A stretch of 64,000 bases of DNA, taken from positions 5,516,501 through 5,580,500 of the forward strand of contig NZ_CP018049.1 of the NCBI RefSeq assembly GCF_002934065.1, read 5' to 3'. The position numbers were made by a program, and so were the translations under genes. Each line of letters begins with the position of its first letter. Within the stretch, counting starts at the first letter, position 1. The notes under the pieces are model-generated. The model was not told the origin of the DNA. It was given only the letters and a program-made list of their open reading frames with translations, and ran no database searches. The DNA is from Pseudomonas orientalis (GTDB lineage Bacteria > Pseudomonadota > Gammaproteobacteria > Pseudomonadales > Pseudomonadaceae). Shown here piece by piece: positions 44,445-53,786 of this stretch.

Positions 44445-45851
44445 ATGGGCTTGAATAACCAGTGGATGCAACGCGACCTCGCGGTGCTGTGGCATCCCTG
44501 CACCCAGATGAAAGACCACCAGCAACTGCCCCTTGTACCGATCAAGCGCGGTGAAGGCGTATGGCTGGAAGACTTCGAAGGTAAGCGCTACCTCGATGCG
44601 GTCAGCTCCTGGTGGGTCAACGTGTTCGGCCACGCCAACCCGCGCATCAACCAGCGCATCAAGGAACAGGTGGACCAGCTCGAACATGTGATCCTTGCCG
44701 GTTTCAGCCACCAGCCGGTGATCGAACTGTCCGAACGCCTGGTGGCGATGACGCCTGCAGGCCTGACCCGCTGCTTCTACGCTGATAACGGTTCGTCGTG
44801 CATCGAAGTCGCGTTGAAGATGAGCTTTCACTACTGGCTCAACCGTGGCCTGCCGGACAAGAAGCGCTTCGTCACCCTGACCAACAGCTACCACGGCGAA
44901 ACCATCGCGGCGATGTCGGTGGGCGACGTGCCGCTGTTTACCGAAACCTACAAGGCGTTGCTACTCGACACCCTCAAAGTGCCGAGCCCTGACTGCTACT
45001 TGCGCCCCGAGGGCATGAGCTGGGAGGAGCACTCGCGCACCATGTTCCTGGCGATGGAACAGACCCTGGCCGAACACCACGACAGCGTCGCCGCCGTGAT
45101 CGTCGAGCCGTTGATCCAGGGCGCTGGTGGCATGCGCATGTATCACCCGGTGTACCTCAAGCTGCTGCGCGAAGCCTGTGATCGTTATGGTGTGCACCTG
45201 ATCCACGACGAAATCGCCGTGGGCTTTGGTCGAACCGGCAGCATGTTCGCCTGCGAACAGGCCGGCATCCGCCCCGACTTCCTGTGCCTGTCCAAGGCCC
45301 TGACCGGCGGCTACCTGCCGCTGGCCGCCGTGGTCACCACCGATGACGTGTACGACGCCTTCTACGACGACTACCCGACCCTGCGCGCCTTCCTGCACTC
45401 CCACAGCTACACCGGCAACCCGCTGGCGTGCGCGGCAGCGTTGGCGACCCTGGATATCTTCGAAGAAGACAACGTGATCGAAAACAACAAGGCCCTGGCC
45501 CAGCGCATGGGCAGCGCCACGGCCCATCTGGTGGACCACCCGCACGTGTCGGAAGTGCGCCAGACTGGCATGGTGCTGGCCATTGAGATGGTGCAGGACA
45601 AGGCGACCAAGACCCCCTACCCCTGGCAGGAACGCCGAGGCCTGAAGGTGTTCGAGCATGCCCTGGAGCGTGGCGCGTTGTTGCGACCGCTGGGCAGCGT
45701 GGTGTATTTCCTGCCGCCGTATGTGATTACGCCGGAGCAGATTGATTTCCTTGCCGAGGTTGCGAGTGAAGGCATCGATATCGCCACCAACAGCAAGGTC
45801 AGCGTTGCCGTGCCGAAGGATTTTCACCCAGGTTTCCGTGATCCGGGATAG
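44445..45851 (+). CDS. bioA: Adenosylmethionine-8-amino-7-oxononanoate aminotransferase
   Basis: 468-residue PLP enzyme of biotin synthesis that uses SAM as amino donor. Marks: LWHPCTQMKDH (BioA-specific substrate region), SSWWVNVFGHANP, NGSSCIEVALKMSFHYW, SYHGETIAAMSVGD, DEIAVGFGRTG with the PLP Asp, and LSKALTGGYLPLAAV with the Schiff-base Lys. It stands alone, without the other bio genes. ATG 44445 follows GAGGAG. It is close to, but apart from, the SAM-cycle genes. Confidence 0.95.
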   Translation: MGLNNQWMQRDLAVLWHPCTQMKDHQQLPLVPIKRGEGVWLEDFEGKRYLDAVSSWWVNVFGHANPRINQRIKEQVDQLEHVILAGFSHQPVIELSERLVAMTPAGLTRCFYADNGSSCIEVALKMSFHYWLNRGLPDKKRFVTLTNSYHGETIAAMSVGDVPLFTETYKALLLDTLKVPSPDCYLRPEGMSWEEHSRTMFLAMEQTLAEHHDSVAAVIVEPLIQGAGGMRMYHPVYLKLLREACDRYGVHLIHDEIAVGFGRTGSMFACEQAGIRPDFLCLSKALTGGYLPLAAVVTTDDVYDAFYDDYPTLRAFLHSHSYTGNPLACAAALATLDIFEEDNVIENNKALAQRMGSATAHLVDHPHVSEVRQTGMVLAIEMVQDKATKTPYPWQERRGLKVFEHALERGALLRPLGSVVYFLPPYVITPEQIDFLAEVASEGIDIATNSKVSVAVPKDFHPGFRDPG

Positions 45852-45863
45852 TGTCCAAAATCC

Positions 45864-45952
45864 CTGTAGGAGCGAGCTTGCTCGCGAAGGTATTCCAGGC
45901 ACATTACGGCGTCGGGTATACGTTTTTCGCGAGCAAGCTCGCTCCTACAGGA
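45864..45952. repeat. REPIN of the second class (TGTAGGAGCGAGCTTGCTCG arms)
   Basis: CCTGTAGGAGCGAGCTTGCT and its complement (ending CTCCTACAGG) enclose about 40 bases between bioA and rsmE, both on the plus strand. Same class as 42901. Confidence 0.9.
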
Positions 45953-45993
45953 AGACAGAACGTGTGTATGCATAATTTTTCCAGAGAACAGAA

Positions 45994-46713
45994 ATGAGAC
46001 TGTCCCGCTTTTTCACCGACACTCCGCTGAGCCTCGGCGACCTTGAGCTGCCCGAAGCCCAGGCGCATTACATCAGCCGCGTGCTGCGCATGAGCGAAGG
46101 CGACGCCGTGCAACTGTTCGACGGCTCCGGCCAGGAGTTTCTCGGCAGCCTGCTGGAAGTCGGTAAAAAACGCGTCACCGTGCAACTGACGCAACGCTTC
46201 AACGGCCAGGCCGAATCGCCGCTGCACATCCACCTGGGGCAAGGCCTTTCCCGGGGCGAACGCATGGATTGGGCGATCCAGAAAGCCACCGAACTGGGCG
46301 TCAACGCCATCACCCCGATTTTCAGCGAGCGCTGCGAAGTGCGCCTCAAGGACGAACGCGCCGACAAACGCCTGCTGCACTGGCGCCAGGTGGCGATCAG
46401 CGCCTGTGAGCAATGCGGGCGTTCAACGGTGCCGGTGATTCACCCGCCGCTGTTGCTGGCGGACTGGTTGAAACAGACAGAGGCGGATTTGAAGCTGGTG
46501 CTGCACCCGGTGGCCGAGCCGATGGTCAGCCATGCCAAGCCTTCAAGCCTGGCCTTCCTGATCGGCCCTGAAGGCGGTTTGACCGACGGCGAAGTCGACA
46601 CCGCCCAAGGCGCCGGCTTCCACGCCGCCCGCCTCGGCCCACGGGTTCTGCGCACTGAAACCGCGCCGGTGGTGGCGCTGTCCGTGGCTCAGCAATTGTG
46701 GGGCGACTTCTAA
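45994..46713 (+). CDS. rsmE: 16S rRNA (uracil-1498-N3)-methyltransferase
   Basis: 239-residue SPOUT-class methyltransferase with an N-terminal PUA-like domain (HYISRVLRMSEGDAVQLFDG). The C-terminal knot has QGLSRGERMDWAIQKATELG, ERCEVRLKDERADKRLLHWR, EQCGRSTVPVI, and the SAM-binding loops FLIGPEGGLTDGEV and LGPRVLRTETAPVVAL. Length is normal. It modifies the 30S decoding region. Confidence 0.95.
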   Translation: MRLSRFFTDTPLSLGDLELPEAQAHYISRVLRMSEGDAVQLFDGSGQEFLGSLLEVGKKRVTVQLTQRFNGQAESPLHIHLGQGLSRGERMDWAIQKATELGVNAITPIFSERCEVRLKDERADKRLLHWRQVAISACEQCGRSTVPVIHPPLLLADWLKQTEADLKLVLHPVAEPMVSHAKPSSLAFLIGPEGGLTDGEVDTAQGAGFHAARLGPRVLRTETAPVVALSVAQQLWGDF

Positions 46714-46723
46714 CCCTCCCAGT

Positions 46724-46835
46724 GATCGTTCCCACGCTCTGCGTGGAAATGCCGCCTGTAACGCTCTGCGTTACGACGTTAAATGCGGACGCGGAGCGTC
46801 CAGGGATGCATTCCCACGCGGAGCGTGGGAACGAT
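46724..46835. repeat. Palindromic intergenic repeat of a third class
   Basis: GATCGTTCCCACGCTCTGCG at the left and GCGGAGCGTGGGAACGATC at the right are inverted, with internal inverted pieces (AACGCTCTGCGTTACG). This is another multicopy Pseudomonas palindrome that I recognise from memory; only one copy is in this window. It lies between convergent rsmE and the DadA-like gene. Confidence 0.75.
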
Positions 46836-46843
46836 CTTGATGT

Positions 46844-48085
46844 TCAGGCGGCGCAGGGCGTCAGGCCCTGCATATCAATGGAAGGCGTGCGCTGATCGAT
46901 GAGTTCGGCCAGCAGCTGGCCGCTGCCGCAGGCCAAGGTAAAGCCAAGGGCGCCGTGGCCAAGGTTCAGCCACAGGTTGCGATAGCGACTTGCACCGATC
47001 AGCGGCACCCCCGTCGGCGTGGCCGGGCGCATGCCGGCCCATTCGACTGCGTGGGTGTAGTCACCGGCCAGCGGGAATGTCTCCAGGGCCTGACGCTTCA
47101 TCAGGGCCAGACGTTTGGGCTCAAGTCGACTATCGAACCCAACGATATCCACCATGGCGGCGACCCGCAGTTGGTGACCGATGCGCGCGTAGACGATCTT
47201 GCGGTCATAATCGGTGATGCTCAGGTTCGGCGCCCGATGCTGCGCGCCAATCGGCACACTCAGGCTATAGCCCTTGAGCGGATACAGCGCCAGCGCCAAG
47301 CCCGGCAAGCCCAAGTCGGCGCTGCGATGCCCGGCCGCCAGCACCAGTTGCTCCACCGGCATCACTTCGCTGCCCAACTCGATGGCCTGCACTGCGCCGT
47401 CGGCATGGCGGATCCCGGTGACCTTGCGCCCGAGCCTAAACGTGCAGCGCCCCGAAGCCTCCAGCCGCGCTGCCAGCCGTTGGCAGAAGGCATGGCAATC
47501 GGCGACCTCCTCGTTCGGCGTGTAGATACCGCCAACGAAATCACCCGCCGCCAATGCCGGCTCCAGCCGCGCGCAATCGCCCATGGACAGCACCTGCTGC
47601 TGCAACATGTCGGTGACCTTGCTGCGCGCATGCTCGAAGCTATTGGCATTACGAAACGTCACCAGCTTGCCGTTGCGTCGCCAATCGAAACCTTCCAGGC
47701 GGTCATCGATGCGCCACTGCTGCAAGGTTGCCTGGCTCAGGGATGCCAGGCGCAACAAGTGCGCGGCATTGCGCTTATTCACCGAACCCCGGCAGGCGGC
47801 CATAAAGGCTGCCATCCAGCACCATTGCCGGGGGTCGAGCCGTGGGCGCAATTTCAACGGTGAGTCACCGCGCAGCAACCAGCCAATCGCCTGCAGCGGC
47901 ACGCCGGCATCCGCCAACGGCGCCACATAGCGATAGGACAACTGCCCGCCGTTGGCGAAGCTGGTTTCGCTGCCCAGGCTGTCGCGCGCGTCGATCACCG
48001 TCACCGCATGGCCTGCACGCACCAGCGCATACGCGCTCGCCAAGCCGATCACTCCACCGCCGATGATGCAAACCTGTGCAGCCAT
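46844..48085 (-). CDS. DadA-like FAD-dependent amino acid dehydrogenase/oxidase
   Basis: 413 residues. FAD Rossmann motif VCIIGGGVIGLASAYALVRA at the N-terminus, then SETSFANGGQLSYRYVAPLA, the D-amino-acid dehydrogenase signature, and the C-terminal GMRPATPTGVPLIGASRYRN with NLGHGALGFTLACGSG. All fit the small subunit DadA type. The gene is not next to alr/dadX, so it is a DadA paralogue whose substrate is unknown. GGAGG lies seven bases before ATG 48085. Divergent from a LysR regulator that probably controls it. Confidence 0.85.
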   Translation of the reverse strand: MAAQVCIIGGGVIGLASAYALVRAGHAVTVIDARDSLGSETSFANGGQLSYRYVAPLADAGVPLQAIGWLLRGDSPLKLRPRLDPRQWCWMAAFMAACRGSVNKRNAAHLLRLASLSQATLQQWRIDDRLEGFDWRRNGKLVTFRNANSFEHARSKVTDMLQQQVLSMGDCARLEPALAAGDFVGGIYTPNEEVADCHAFCQRLAARLEASGRCTFRLGRKVTGIRHADGAVQAIELGSEVMPVEQLVLAAGHRSADLGLPGLALALYPLKGYSLSVPIGAQHRAPNLSITDYDRKIVYARIGHQLRVAAMVDIVGFDSRLEPKRLALMKRQALETFPLAGDYTHAVEWAGMRPATPTGVPLIGASRYRNLWLNLGHGALGFTLACGSGQLLAELIDQRTPSIDMQGLTPCAA

Positions 48086-48192
48086 GCCAACCTCCGCCGT
48101 TGATTCAAGAAGGCTCAAGCCTAGAGGCAGGTGACAGCTCACCGACAATGAATAAAGATGGGTCACCTATAAATAAAGGTTATGGACTCGTC

Positions 48193-49095
48193 ATGCGCTT
48201 GCGTCATATCGAAATCTTCCAGGCCATCCGCCAGACGGGTTCCATCAGCGCCGCCGCGCAGTTGCTGCATGTCTCGCAACCGGCGGTGACCAAGGTGTTG
48301 CAGCACGCCGAATTGCAGTTGGGCTTTGCGCTGTTCCTGCGGGTACGCGGCAAGTTGCAGCCCACGCCCGAAGCGCTGGCACTGGAAAGCGAAGTCGAGA
48401 AAGTCACCGCGAGCCTGCAAGCCGTAAGGCGCCTGGCCAACAGCTTGCGCCGCGAACCTGGGCAGAGTATTCGCATCGGCGCGATTCCGACGCTGGCGCT
48501 GTCGCTGCTGCCGCCGTCAGTCCTGGAATGGAAGCGCGATTACCCGGACATGGCCTGCGAACTGTCCAGCGACCATAGCCGCGAACTGGTGCAGAAGCTG
48601 TTGATGCGCGAGATCGACCTGGCACTGACGCTCAACTTCTCCGGCCATCCTGGGCTGACTACCCAAGTGCTGGCCAACGGTGTACTGGTGGCGCTGGCGT
48701 CCAAAGGCTATTGGCCGGATGCCGAACGGCATCAGCCCTTGCCGTTGGCCGAGCTGGCCGGAGCGCCGTTGATCGGCCTGTCCAGCGCCGACCCGCTGGC
48801 GGCGAAGCTGGGCAGCTACCTGGAAAATATCGACCCGCCGCCACGGGTGACGATCTCGGTGCAAACCTATTCCCTGGCGCGTGCGATGGTCGAATCCGGC
48901 GCCGGCCTGACCGTGATCGATCCGTTCACCGCGCTGGGTGCCTCAACGGCCACCACCCAGATCCGCACGCTCACCCCACCGCTGCCCATCACCCTCTACG
49001 CCCTGACCCGCGCCAACGAGCCACCGCCGCATATGCTGGCCAAGCTGCTGGAGATTTTCGGCAGTCGCGCCTGTGAATTGCTCGACCGCCTCTAA
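48193..49095 (+). CDS. LysR-family regulator, divergent from the DadA-like gene
   Basis: 300 residues: an N-terminal helix-turn-helix (MRLRHIEIFQAIRQTGSISA, AQLLHVSQPAVTKVLQHAE) and a substrate-binding domain (IRIGAIPTLALSLLPPSVLE onward). ATG 48193 gives the standard LysR start; the frame opens upstream. Position and orientation suggest control of the adjacent oxidase gene; the 107-base gap must hold both promoters and includes an AT-rich stretch CACCTATAAATAAAGG. Confidence 0.9.
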   Translation: MRLRHIEIFQAIRQTGSISAAAQLLHVSQPAVTKVLQHAELQLGFALFLRVRGKLQPTPEALALESEVEKVTASLQAVRRLANSLRREPGQSIRIGAIPTLALSLLPPSVLEWKRDYPDMACELSSDHSRELVQKLLMREIDLALTLNFSGHPGLTTQVLANGVLVALASKGYWPDAERHQPLPLAELAGAPLIGLSSADPLAAKLGSYLENIDPPPRVTISVQTYSLARAMVESGAGLTVIDPFTALGASTATTQIRTLTPPLPITLYALTRANEPPPHMLAKLLEIFGSRACELLDRL

Positions 49096-49112
49096 GAACA
49101 CCCCAGGCCCAC

Positions 49113-49202
49113 TGTGGGAGGGGGCTTGCCCCCGATAGCGGTGTGTCAGCCAGATAATTTATATCTGACAGAAAGCTATCGGGGGCAAGCCCCCTCCCAC
49201 AT
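49113..49202. repeat. REPIN (inward-facing REP pair)
   Basis: Inverted arms CTGTGGGAGGGGGCTTGCCC and complement around about 45 bases, between the convergent LysR and hemolysin III genes. Confidence 0.9.
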
Positions 49203-49257
49203 TCGATCTTCGCTGCTTTGAGCACTGACTGACATTAGGGCTTGCCCCCTATTACAC

Positions 49258-49875
49258 TCAAAGCACGTAATGCATGATCGCCACAAAATGCAGCAGGCTG
49301 CCGCCAATCACAAACAAATGCCAGATCCCATGGGAGTGCCGCAGGCGGTCCTCCAACGCAAAAAAGATAATGCCCACGGTGTACAACACCCCGCCCGACG
49401 CCAGCCAGATAAACCCTGCGGTGCCCAGCGCGGCGAGCAGCGGCTTGACCGCCACCAGCACGATCCAGCCCATCACCGCATAGATCACGATCGACAGGAT
49501 GCGCGCCTCGGAGCGCGGCTTGATCTCCTGCAAAATGCCGATCACCGCCAGCCCCCACACAATCCCGAACAGCGTCCAGCCCCACGGCCCGTGCAGCGTC
49601 ACCAGGCAAAACGGGGTGTAGCTGCCGGCGATCAACAGGTAGATCGAAAAGTGATCGACCTTCTGCATGATCTCTTTTCGCCGCCCCCGCACGCTGTGGT
49701 ACACCGTCGAGGCGCTGTACAGCACGATCAGCGTAAAGCCATAAATCGCCACGCTGACGATCTTCCAGGGGCTGCCATCCAGGCTCGCCACCACCAACAT
49801 CCACACAGCGCCCATGCACGCCGCGACAGCACCGAGCAAATGGCTCCAGGCGTTGAATCGTTCTCCGTGGTACAT
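49258..49875 (-). CDS. Hemolysin III/PAQR-family membrane protein
   Basis: 205 residues with seven membrane segments. Family marks: ERFNAWSHLLGAVAA at the N-terminus, SASTVYHSVRGRR, KVDHFSIYLLIAGSYTPFCL with the conserved His and Asp, and the C-terminal HSHGIWHLFVIGGSLLHFVA. These histidines form the metal site of PAQR proteins. The E. coli homologue (YqfA/TrhA) affects membrane energetics. Function here unproven. Confidence 0.9.
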   Translation of the reverse strand: MYHGERFNAWSHLLGAVAACMGAVWMLVVASLDGSPWKIVSVAIYGFTLIVLYSASTVYHSVRGRRKEIMQKVDHFSIYLLIAGSYTPFCLVTLHGPWGWTLFGIVWGLAVIGILQEIKPRSEARILSIVIYAVMGWIVLVAVKPLLAALGTAGFIWLASGGVLYTVGIIFFALEDRLRHSHGIWHLFVIGGSLLHFVAIMHYVL

Positions 49876-50018
49876 CTGTCACCGACCTCCTGTAACTCCA
49901 AGCACACGTGGACAAGCGTCCAGCCTTGCGCATCAGAGTGCAAGCGCGTTATGACGTTCCGACGACGCCGCGCCGTTTTGCGGGCACAATCGAGGGCATG
50001 CGAACCAGAGCCACGGCC

Positions 50019-50933
50019 ATGTTGATCGACGAAGAATTCACCCTCAAAAAGCTGGAAATCTTCCTGGCATTCATGCGCACCGGCAACCTGGCCCGCGCCG
50101 CTGCCGAATTGCAGACCAGCAACGTCAGCGTGCACCGCGCCATTCATTCGCTGGAAAATGCCCTGCGCTGCCCGCTGTTCAAACACGAGGGCCGCAACCT
50201 GACGCCGCTGGAAAGCGCCTACGTACTCGAAGAGCGCGCGCAGAAGCTGGTGGCCGACGTGGTCGACAGCGTGCGCCTGACCCGCGAAGCCGCCGGTTTC
50301 TCCGCCGAACGTTTCAAGCTCGGCTCGCTGTATTCGCTGACGGTCAAGACCGTGCCGCAATTGATCATGGGCCTGAAAATCCGCCGCAGCGAACTGAATA
50401 TCGACCTGATCCTGGGCTCCAATTTCGACCTGCTCTACAAGCTCAAGAACATGGAGGTGGACGCGATCCTTATCTCCCTGGATGAGCACGCCAACGACCC
50501 CGACTGCGAACAGATCGCGCTGTTTACCGACGACATTTTTCTCGCCACTCCGGCCGAATCACCGTTCGACCGCGAGCAGGAAATTGACCTGGCCGATGTG
50601 CGCGACGCCACCTTCATCACCCTCACCCAAGGCTTCGCCACCCATCAGGATGGCAACCGGGTATTCAAGCAGGCGGGGTTCGAGCCCAAGGTGGCGATGC
50701 AGGTCAATGACATCTTCACGCTGCTGAGCATGGTCAGCTCGGGGGTGGGTTATGCGCTGTTGCCGGGGCGGATCGCGGCGGTGTACGAGAACCGCGTGAA
50801 GCTGATACCGCTGCAGCCCAGGTATCGGTTGCAGCAGCATATCGGCGTGGTGTTCCTGAAGGCCAAGGAGCGCGATCCGAACTTGCTGGCGTTGTTGGCG
50901 GAGTGTCGGATGTATGCCAATCGCCAGGCTTGA
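50019..50933 (+). CDS. mdcR: LysR-family regulator of malonate decarboxylase (MdcR)
   Basis: 304 residues. The N-terminus reads LKKLEIFLAFMRTGNLARAA then ELQTSNVSVHRAIHSLENAL, a helix-turn-helix in the MdcR pattern, and the effector domain contains KLGSLYSLTVKTVPQLIMGL. Its place at the end of the mdc operon, convergent with madM, fits MdcR, the activator of mdc genes in response to malonate. Start is ATG 50019, in line with related proteins; ATG 49998 is also possible. The operator near mdcA was not identified by eye. Confidence 0.85.
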   Translation: MLIDEEFTLKKLEIFLAFMRTGNLARAAAELQTSNVSVHRAIHSLENALRCPLFKHEGRNLTPLESAYVLEERAQKLVADVVDSVRLTREAAGFSAERFKLGSLYSLTVKTVPQLIMGLKIRRSELNIDLILGSNFDLLYKLKNMEVDAILISLDEHANDPDCEQIALFTDDIFLATPAESPFDREQEIDLADVRDATFITLTQGFATHQDGNRVFKQAGFEPKVAMQVNDIFTLLSMVSSGVGYALLPGRIAAVYENRVKLIPLQPRYRLQQHIGVVFLKAKERDPNLLALLAECRMYANRQA

Positions 50934-50940
50934 GATCGCT

Positions 50941-51023
50941 ATCGGGGGCAAGCCCCCTCCCACACTTGACCGAGTTCCACCATGAGAATGCGGTCAACAT
51001 GTGGGAGGGGGCTTGCCCCCGAT
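50941..51023. repeat. Outward-facing REP pair between convergent genes
   Basis: Complement arm at 50941 (ATCGGGGGCAAGCCCCCTCC), then the forward arm from about 50999 (TGTGGGAGGGGGCTTGCCCC), 35 bases apart, eight bases after the mdcR stop and 33 before the madM stop. Same design as 8957 and 10460. Confidence 0.88.
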
Positions 51024-51055
51024 GAGGCCAGTGCAGACCCCACACATTCCGAATG

Positions 51056-51820
51056 TCAGCCCACCAACCCACGCACAATGAAGTACAGCAACGAAGGCCC
51101 AAGCAGGCAGCCCAACCCGGTATGAAACGTCGCCGTCAGCGCGCCATACGGCACCAAACGGCGATCCGTCGCCGCCAGCCCGGCCGTCACCCCGCTCACG
51201 GTGCCGGCCAGGCCCCCGAACACCATCGCCGAACGCGGGTTGTCCAGGCCCATCCAGCGCGCCGCCACCGGCGTGCCGACCATCACCAGGATCGCCTTGA
51301 TCAACCCGGTGGCAATCGACAGCGCCATCACATCCGAGGTCGCGCCAATCGCCGCGCCGGTCACCGGGCCGACGATGTAGGTCACGGCGCCCGCGCCGAT
51401 GGTGGTCATGCTGACCGCATCGCGATAGCCGAAGGCCCAGGCCATGCTCGCACCGACGATGAACGGCAAGATTGTGCCCAGCATCAGGGCAATCACCCCG
51501 ATCATCCCGGCTTTGCGCGCCTCGGTGGCCTGCACTTCAAACGCCGTGGCAACGATGGCGAAATCCCGCAACATCGCGCCGCCCATCAGGCCGATACCGG
51601 AGAACAGTGCCAGGTCCGCCAGGCCCTTCTGCCCGCCCGTGATGGTGCCGCCTACCCAGGCCAGCACCAGGCCGATGACGATGGCAATCGCCGAGCCATG
51701 GATGCGCCCGAACGTCAGGCGCTTGGACAGCACCACCGAAATCCACATCACCACGCCCACAAAGGCGAACGCGGTGATCAGGCCATTGTGCTGCAAACCT
51801 TTTTCGATGAGGTCCCACAT
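51056..51820 (-). CDS. madM: Malonate transporter subunit MadM
   Basis: 254 residues with about eight membrane helices (for example GLITAFAFVGVVMWISVVLS and AGMIGVIALMLGTILPFIVG). With MadL it forms the two-component malonate/sodium symporter. It starts one base after the madL stop, so the two are translationally coupled. Last gene of the mdc-mad operon. Confidence 0.92.
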   Translation of the reverse strand: MWDLIEKGLQHNGLITAFAFVGVVMWISVVLSKRLTFGRIHGSAIAIVIGLVLAWVGGTITGGQKGLADLALFSGIGLMGGAMLRDFAIVATAFEVQATEARKAGMIGVIALMLGTILPFIVGASMAWAFGYRDAVSMTTIGAGAVTYIVGPVTGAAIGATSDVMALSIATGLIKAILVMVGTPVAARWMGLDNPRSAMVFGGLAGTVSGVTAGLAATDRRLVPYGALTATFHTGLGCLLGPSLLYFIVRGLVG

Positions 51821-51821
51821 A

Positions 51822-52226
51822 TCAGCGGCCTCCTGCAGCGAGGGTCAGCGGCTCTTCGGGCGGCAAAGGCTCGCCCCTGTGCGTGCGGCTGATCAGGGCA
51901 ATGGTGCAACCACACACCACCACCGAACCGATGGCCGCCAGCACCGCCACCGGGCCGCCGTGCAAGGCGGTGACCACGTTCTGCTGCGCGGCCATCGCCA
52001 CCACCACGGGGATATACATGGCGCCCCAGAAGCCCACGCCCATCTCGCAATCCTTGGTCATGCCGCCGCGCTTTTGCATCCACAACCGCGCGCAGATCAG
52101 CAGGATCATCGCGATGCCCACGCCGCCCACATTGGATTTGACCCCCAGCAACACGCCGAGCATGTCGCCCATGATCACGCCCGCGAGCGTGCAGATCGCC
52201 AGCAATGCCACACCGTAAATAATCAT
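51822..52226 (-). CDS. madL: Malonate transporter subunit MadL
   Basis: 134 residues, four membrane helices: MIIYGVALLAICTLAGVIMG, GGVGIAMILLICARLW and others. MadL is the small partner of MadM. ATG 52226 with GAGG nine bases upstream is the start; a TTG 15 bases earlier is unlikely. It follows mdcH after 67 bases. Confidence 0.92.
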   Translation of the reverse strand: MIIYGVALLAICTLAGVIMGDMLGVLLGVKSNVGGVGIAMILLICARLWMQKRGGMTKDCEMGVGFWGAMYIPVVVAMAAQQNVVTALHGGPVAVLAAIGSVVVCGCTIALISRTHRGEPLPPEEPLTLAAGGR

Positions 52227-52293
52227 TGTTGTTGTCCTCAAAGTGCTCGTTCGAAATTGTTGTTGTTGTGCTTCGAAAGCCTTGGGTCGTGCT

Positions 52294-53193
52294 TTATCGG
52301 TGGCGGCGCTCCTCCTCTTGCAGCAGGGCCTGCAAGGTATCCAGGCGCGCGCCCTCGCAGGCGATCACCGTGCCTTGTTCGAAGACGCGGCGGGAAAGGC
52401 CGGTGAGCACCGCGCCCGGTGGCAGTTCGATCTGCAGACGCACACCACGCTCGTAGGCGCTTTGCACGGTGCCGCGCCAGTCGACGACGCGGCACATGTT
52501 GAAGGCCAGGTCATCGCGCAGTTGCTCAGGGTTGTGGATAGGCCGCGCGCGGGTGCTGCTCAGGTAAGTGATGCGCGGCGCCTTGAGCGGGACGAAGGCC
52601 TGGGCGAGGACCCTGGCCGGTGCGTCCAGCAAGGCGCAATGGGACGGCACGCTGACCGCCAGGCGCCTGGCGATGCCGTTGCCCTTGATGCGTTCTGCAA
52701 CACGCTGCATCGCCGCGTCGCTGCCGGCAATGACCGTCTGGTTATCGGCATTGATATTGGCCAGGTACACCGGGGTCTGTGGGCTGTGGATTTCGGCGAG
52801 CAATGTTTCGACGGTGGATAACTGCGGGCCGATGATCGCGGTCATCCCGTAGCCCTGTGGATAAGCGCTTTGCATCAGTTCGCCGCGCAGGCTGACGAGT
52901 TTGATGGCATCGGCAAAGTCCAGTGCGCCGGCGATGACGGCAGCGGGATAGGCGCCGATGGACAGGCCCGCCACGTAGTCCGGTGTGTGCTGCAACAGAC
53001 GCGCATGCGCCACGCCAGCCATCAACAGGCAAAGCTGGACGGCGCGCGTCGATTCAAGGGCCTGTGCCGAATCGAGCCGGCGCACGTCTTCACCCAGGGC
53101 AGCGCTGGCCTCGTCGAGGACGTCGACGGGCAGCGACTGGAGCATGCCGACTCGCTGGGCGCCCTGCCCCGGAAACACCAACAGGCTGCTCAT
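52294..53193 (-). CDS. mdcH: Malonate decarboxylase malonyltransferase MdcH
   Basis: 299-residue malonyl-CoA:ACP transacylase-type enzyme that loads malonate onto the MdcC acyl carrier protein. Motifs: VFPGQGAQRVGML at the N-terminus, the nucleophile in GLSIGAYPAAVIAGALDF (G-x-S-x-G), and SVPSHCALLDAP with the catalytic His. Its ATG overlaps the mdcG stop by four bases. Last of the enzyme genes before the transporter. Confidence 0.93.
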   Translation of the reverse strand: MSSLLVFPGQGAQRVGMLQSLPVDVLDEASAALGEDVRRLDSAQALESTRAVQLCLLMAGVAHARLLQHTPDYVAGLSIGAYPAAVIAGALDFADAIKLVSLRGELMQSAYPQGYGMTAIIGPQLSTVETLLAEIHSPQTPVYLANINADNQTVIAGSDAAMQRVAERIKGNGIARRLAVSVPSHCALLDAPARVLAQAFVPLKAPRITYLSSTRARPIHNPEQLRDDLAFNMCRVVDWRGTVQSAYERGVRLQIELPPGAVLTGLSRRVFEQGTVIACEGARLDTLQALLQEEERRHR

Positions 53194-53786
53194 GCCACGG
53201 CCTGCCAGGGGTCGACTACGAGGTGCGCGCCGTTGGCCGTTTTCAGCAGCACCCGGCGTGATGCACCCGCCCATTCGCGCAAGGCGACAGCGCCGAAGGA
53301 GGTTTGCAGTTGCAGGTCGACGCTGCACGGTGCGCTATCGAGCATCGCCAATAACGCGTGCGCCTGGTGACGCTCAAGCGGCTCGGGGGTGCGCAGGATC
53401 AAATCCAGATCGCTCGCGGCATGCAATGCTTCGATGCCGCTGGCCAATTCGAATCCGGCACTGCCGCTGACGCCCCAGTCGTTATGCGCCAACAGCGGCC
53501 GCAGTTGATCAAGTGCCCGCAGCGCCGGCACATCCCGTGGCGAGGTCACGTCCCGCAGGGCTTCGGGGACCACACGCCGTTGTACCGCGGCAATCGGCAT
53601 CTGCGCGGCAAACCGCTGCTCACGCAAACGTCCCCGTACACCGACCGCCACATGGCCCGGCGCGACGACGGCGCGACGCACCACCACCGGATGGCCGGCG
53701 CTGAGCGCATCCACCACCCAGCCAGGCGCATCGGCGGGCAGATGGGCCGGGGTCATGCCCCAGAGCAAGTCGTGAGCGTTCACCAT
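53190..53786 (-). CDS. mdcG: Phosphoribosyl-dephospho-CoA transferase MdcG
   Basis: 198 residues. MdcG attaches the 2'-(5''-phosphoribosyl)-3'-dephospho-CoA prosthetic group, made by MdcB, to the carrier protein MdcC. The N-terminus (MVNAHDLLWGMTPAHLPADA) and the nucleotidyltransferase-like SGSAGFELASGIEALHAASD with DLDLILR match the family. It overlaps mdcE by seven bases and mdcH by four. ATG 53786 gives the family length. Confidence 0.9.
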   Translation of the reverse strand: MVNAHDLLWGMTPAHLPADAPGWVVDALSAGHPVVVRRAVVAPGHVAVGVRGRLREQRFAAQMPIAAVQRRVVPEALRDVTSPRDVPALRALDQLRPLLAHNDWGVSGSAGFELASGIEALHAASDLDLILRTPEPLERHQAHALLAMLDSAPCSVDLQLQTSFGAVALREWAGASRRVLLKTANGAHLVVDPWQAVA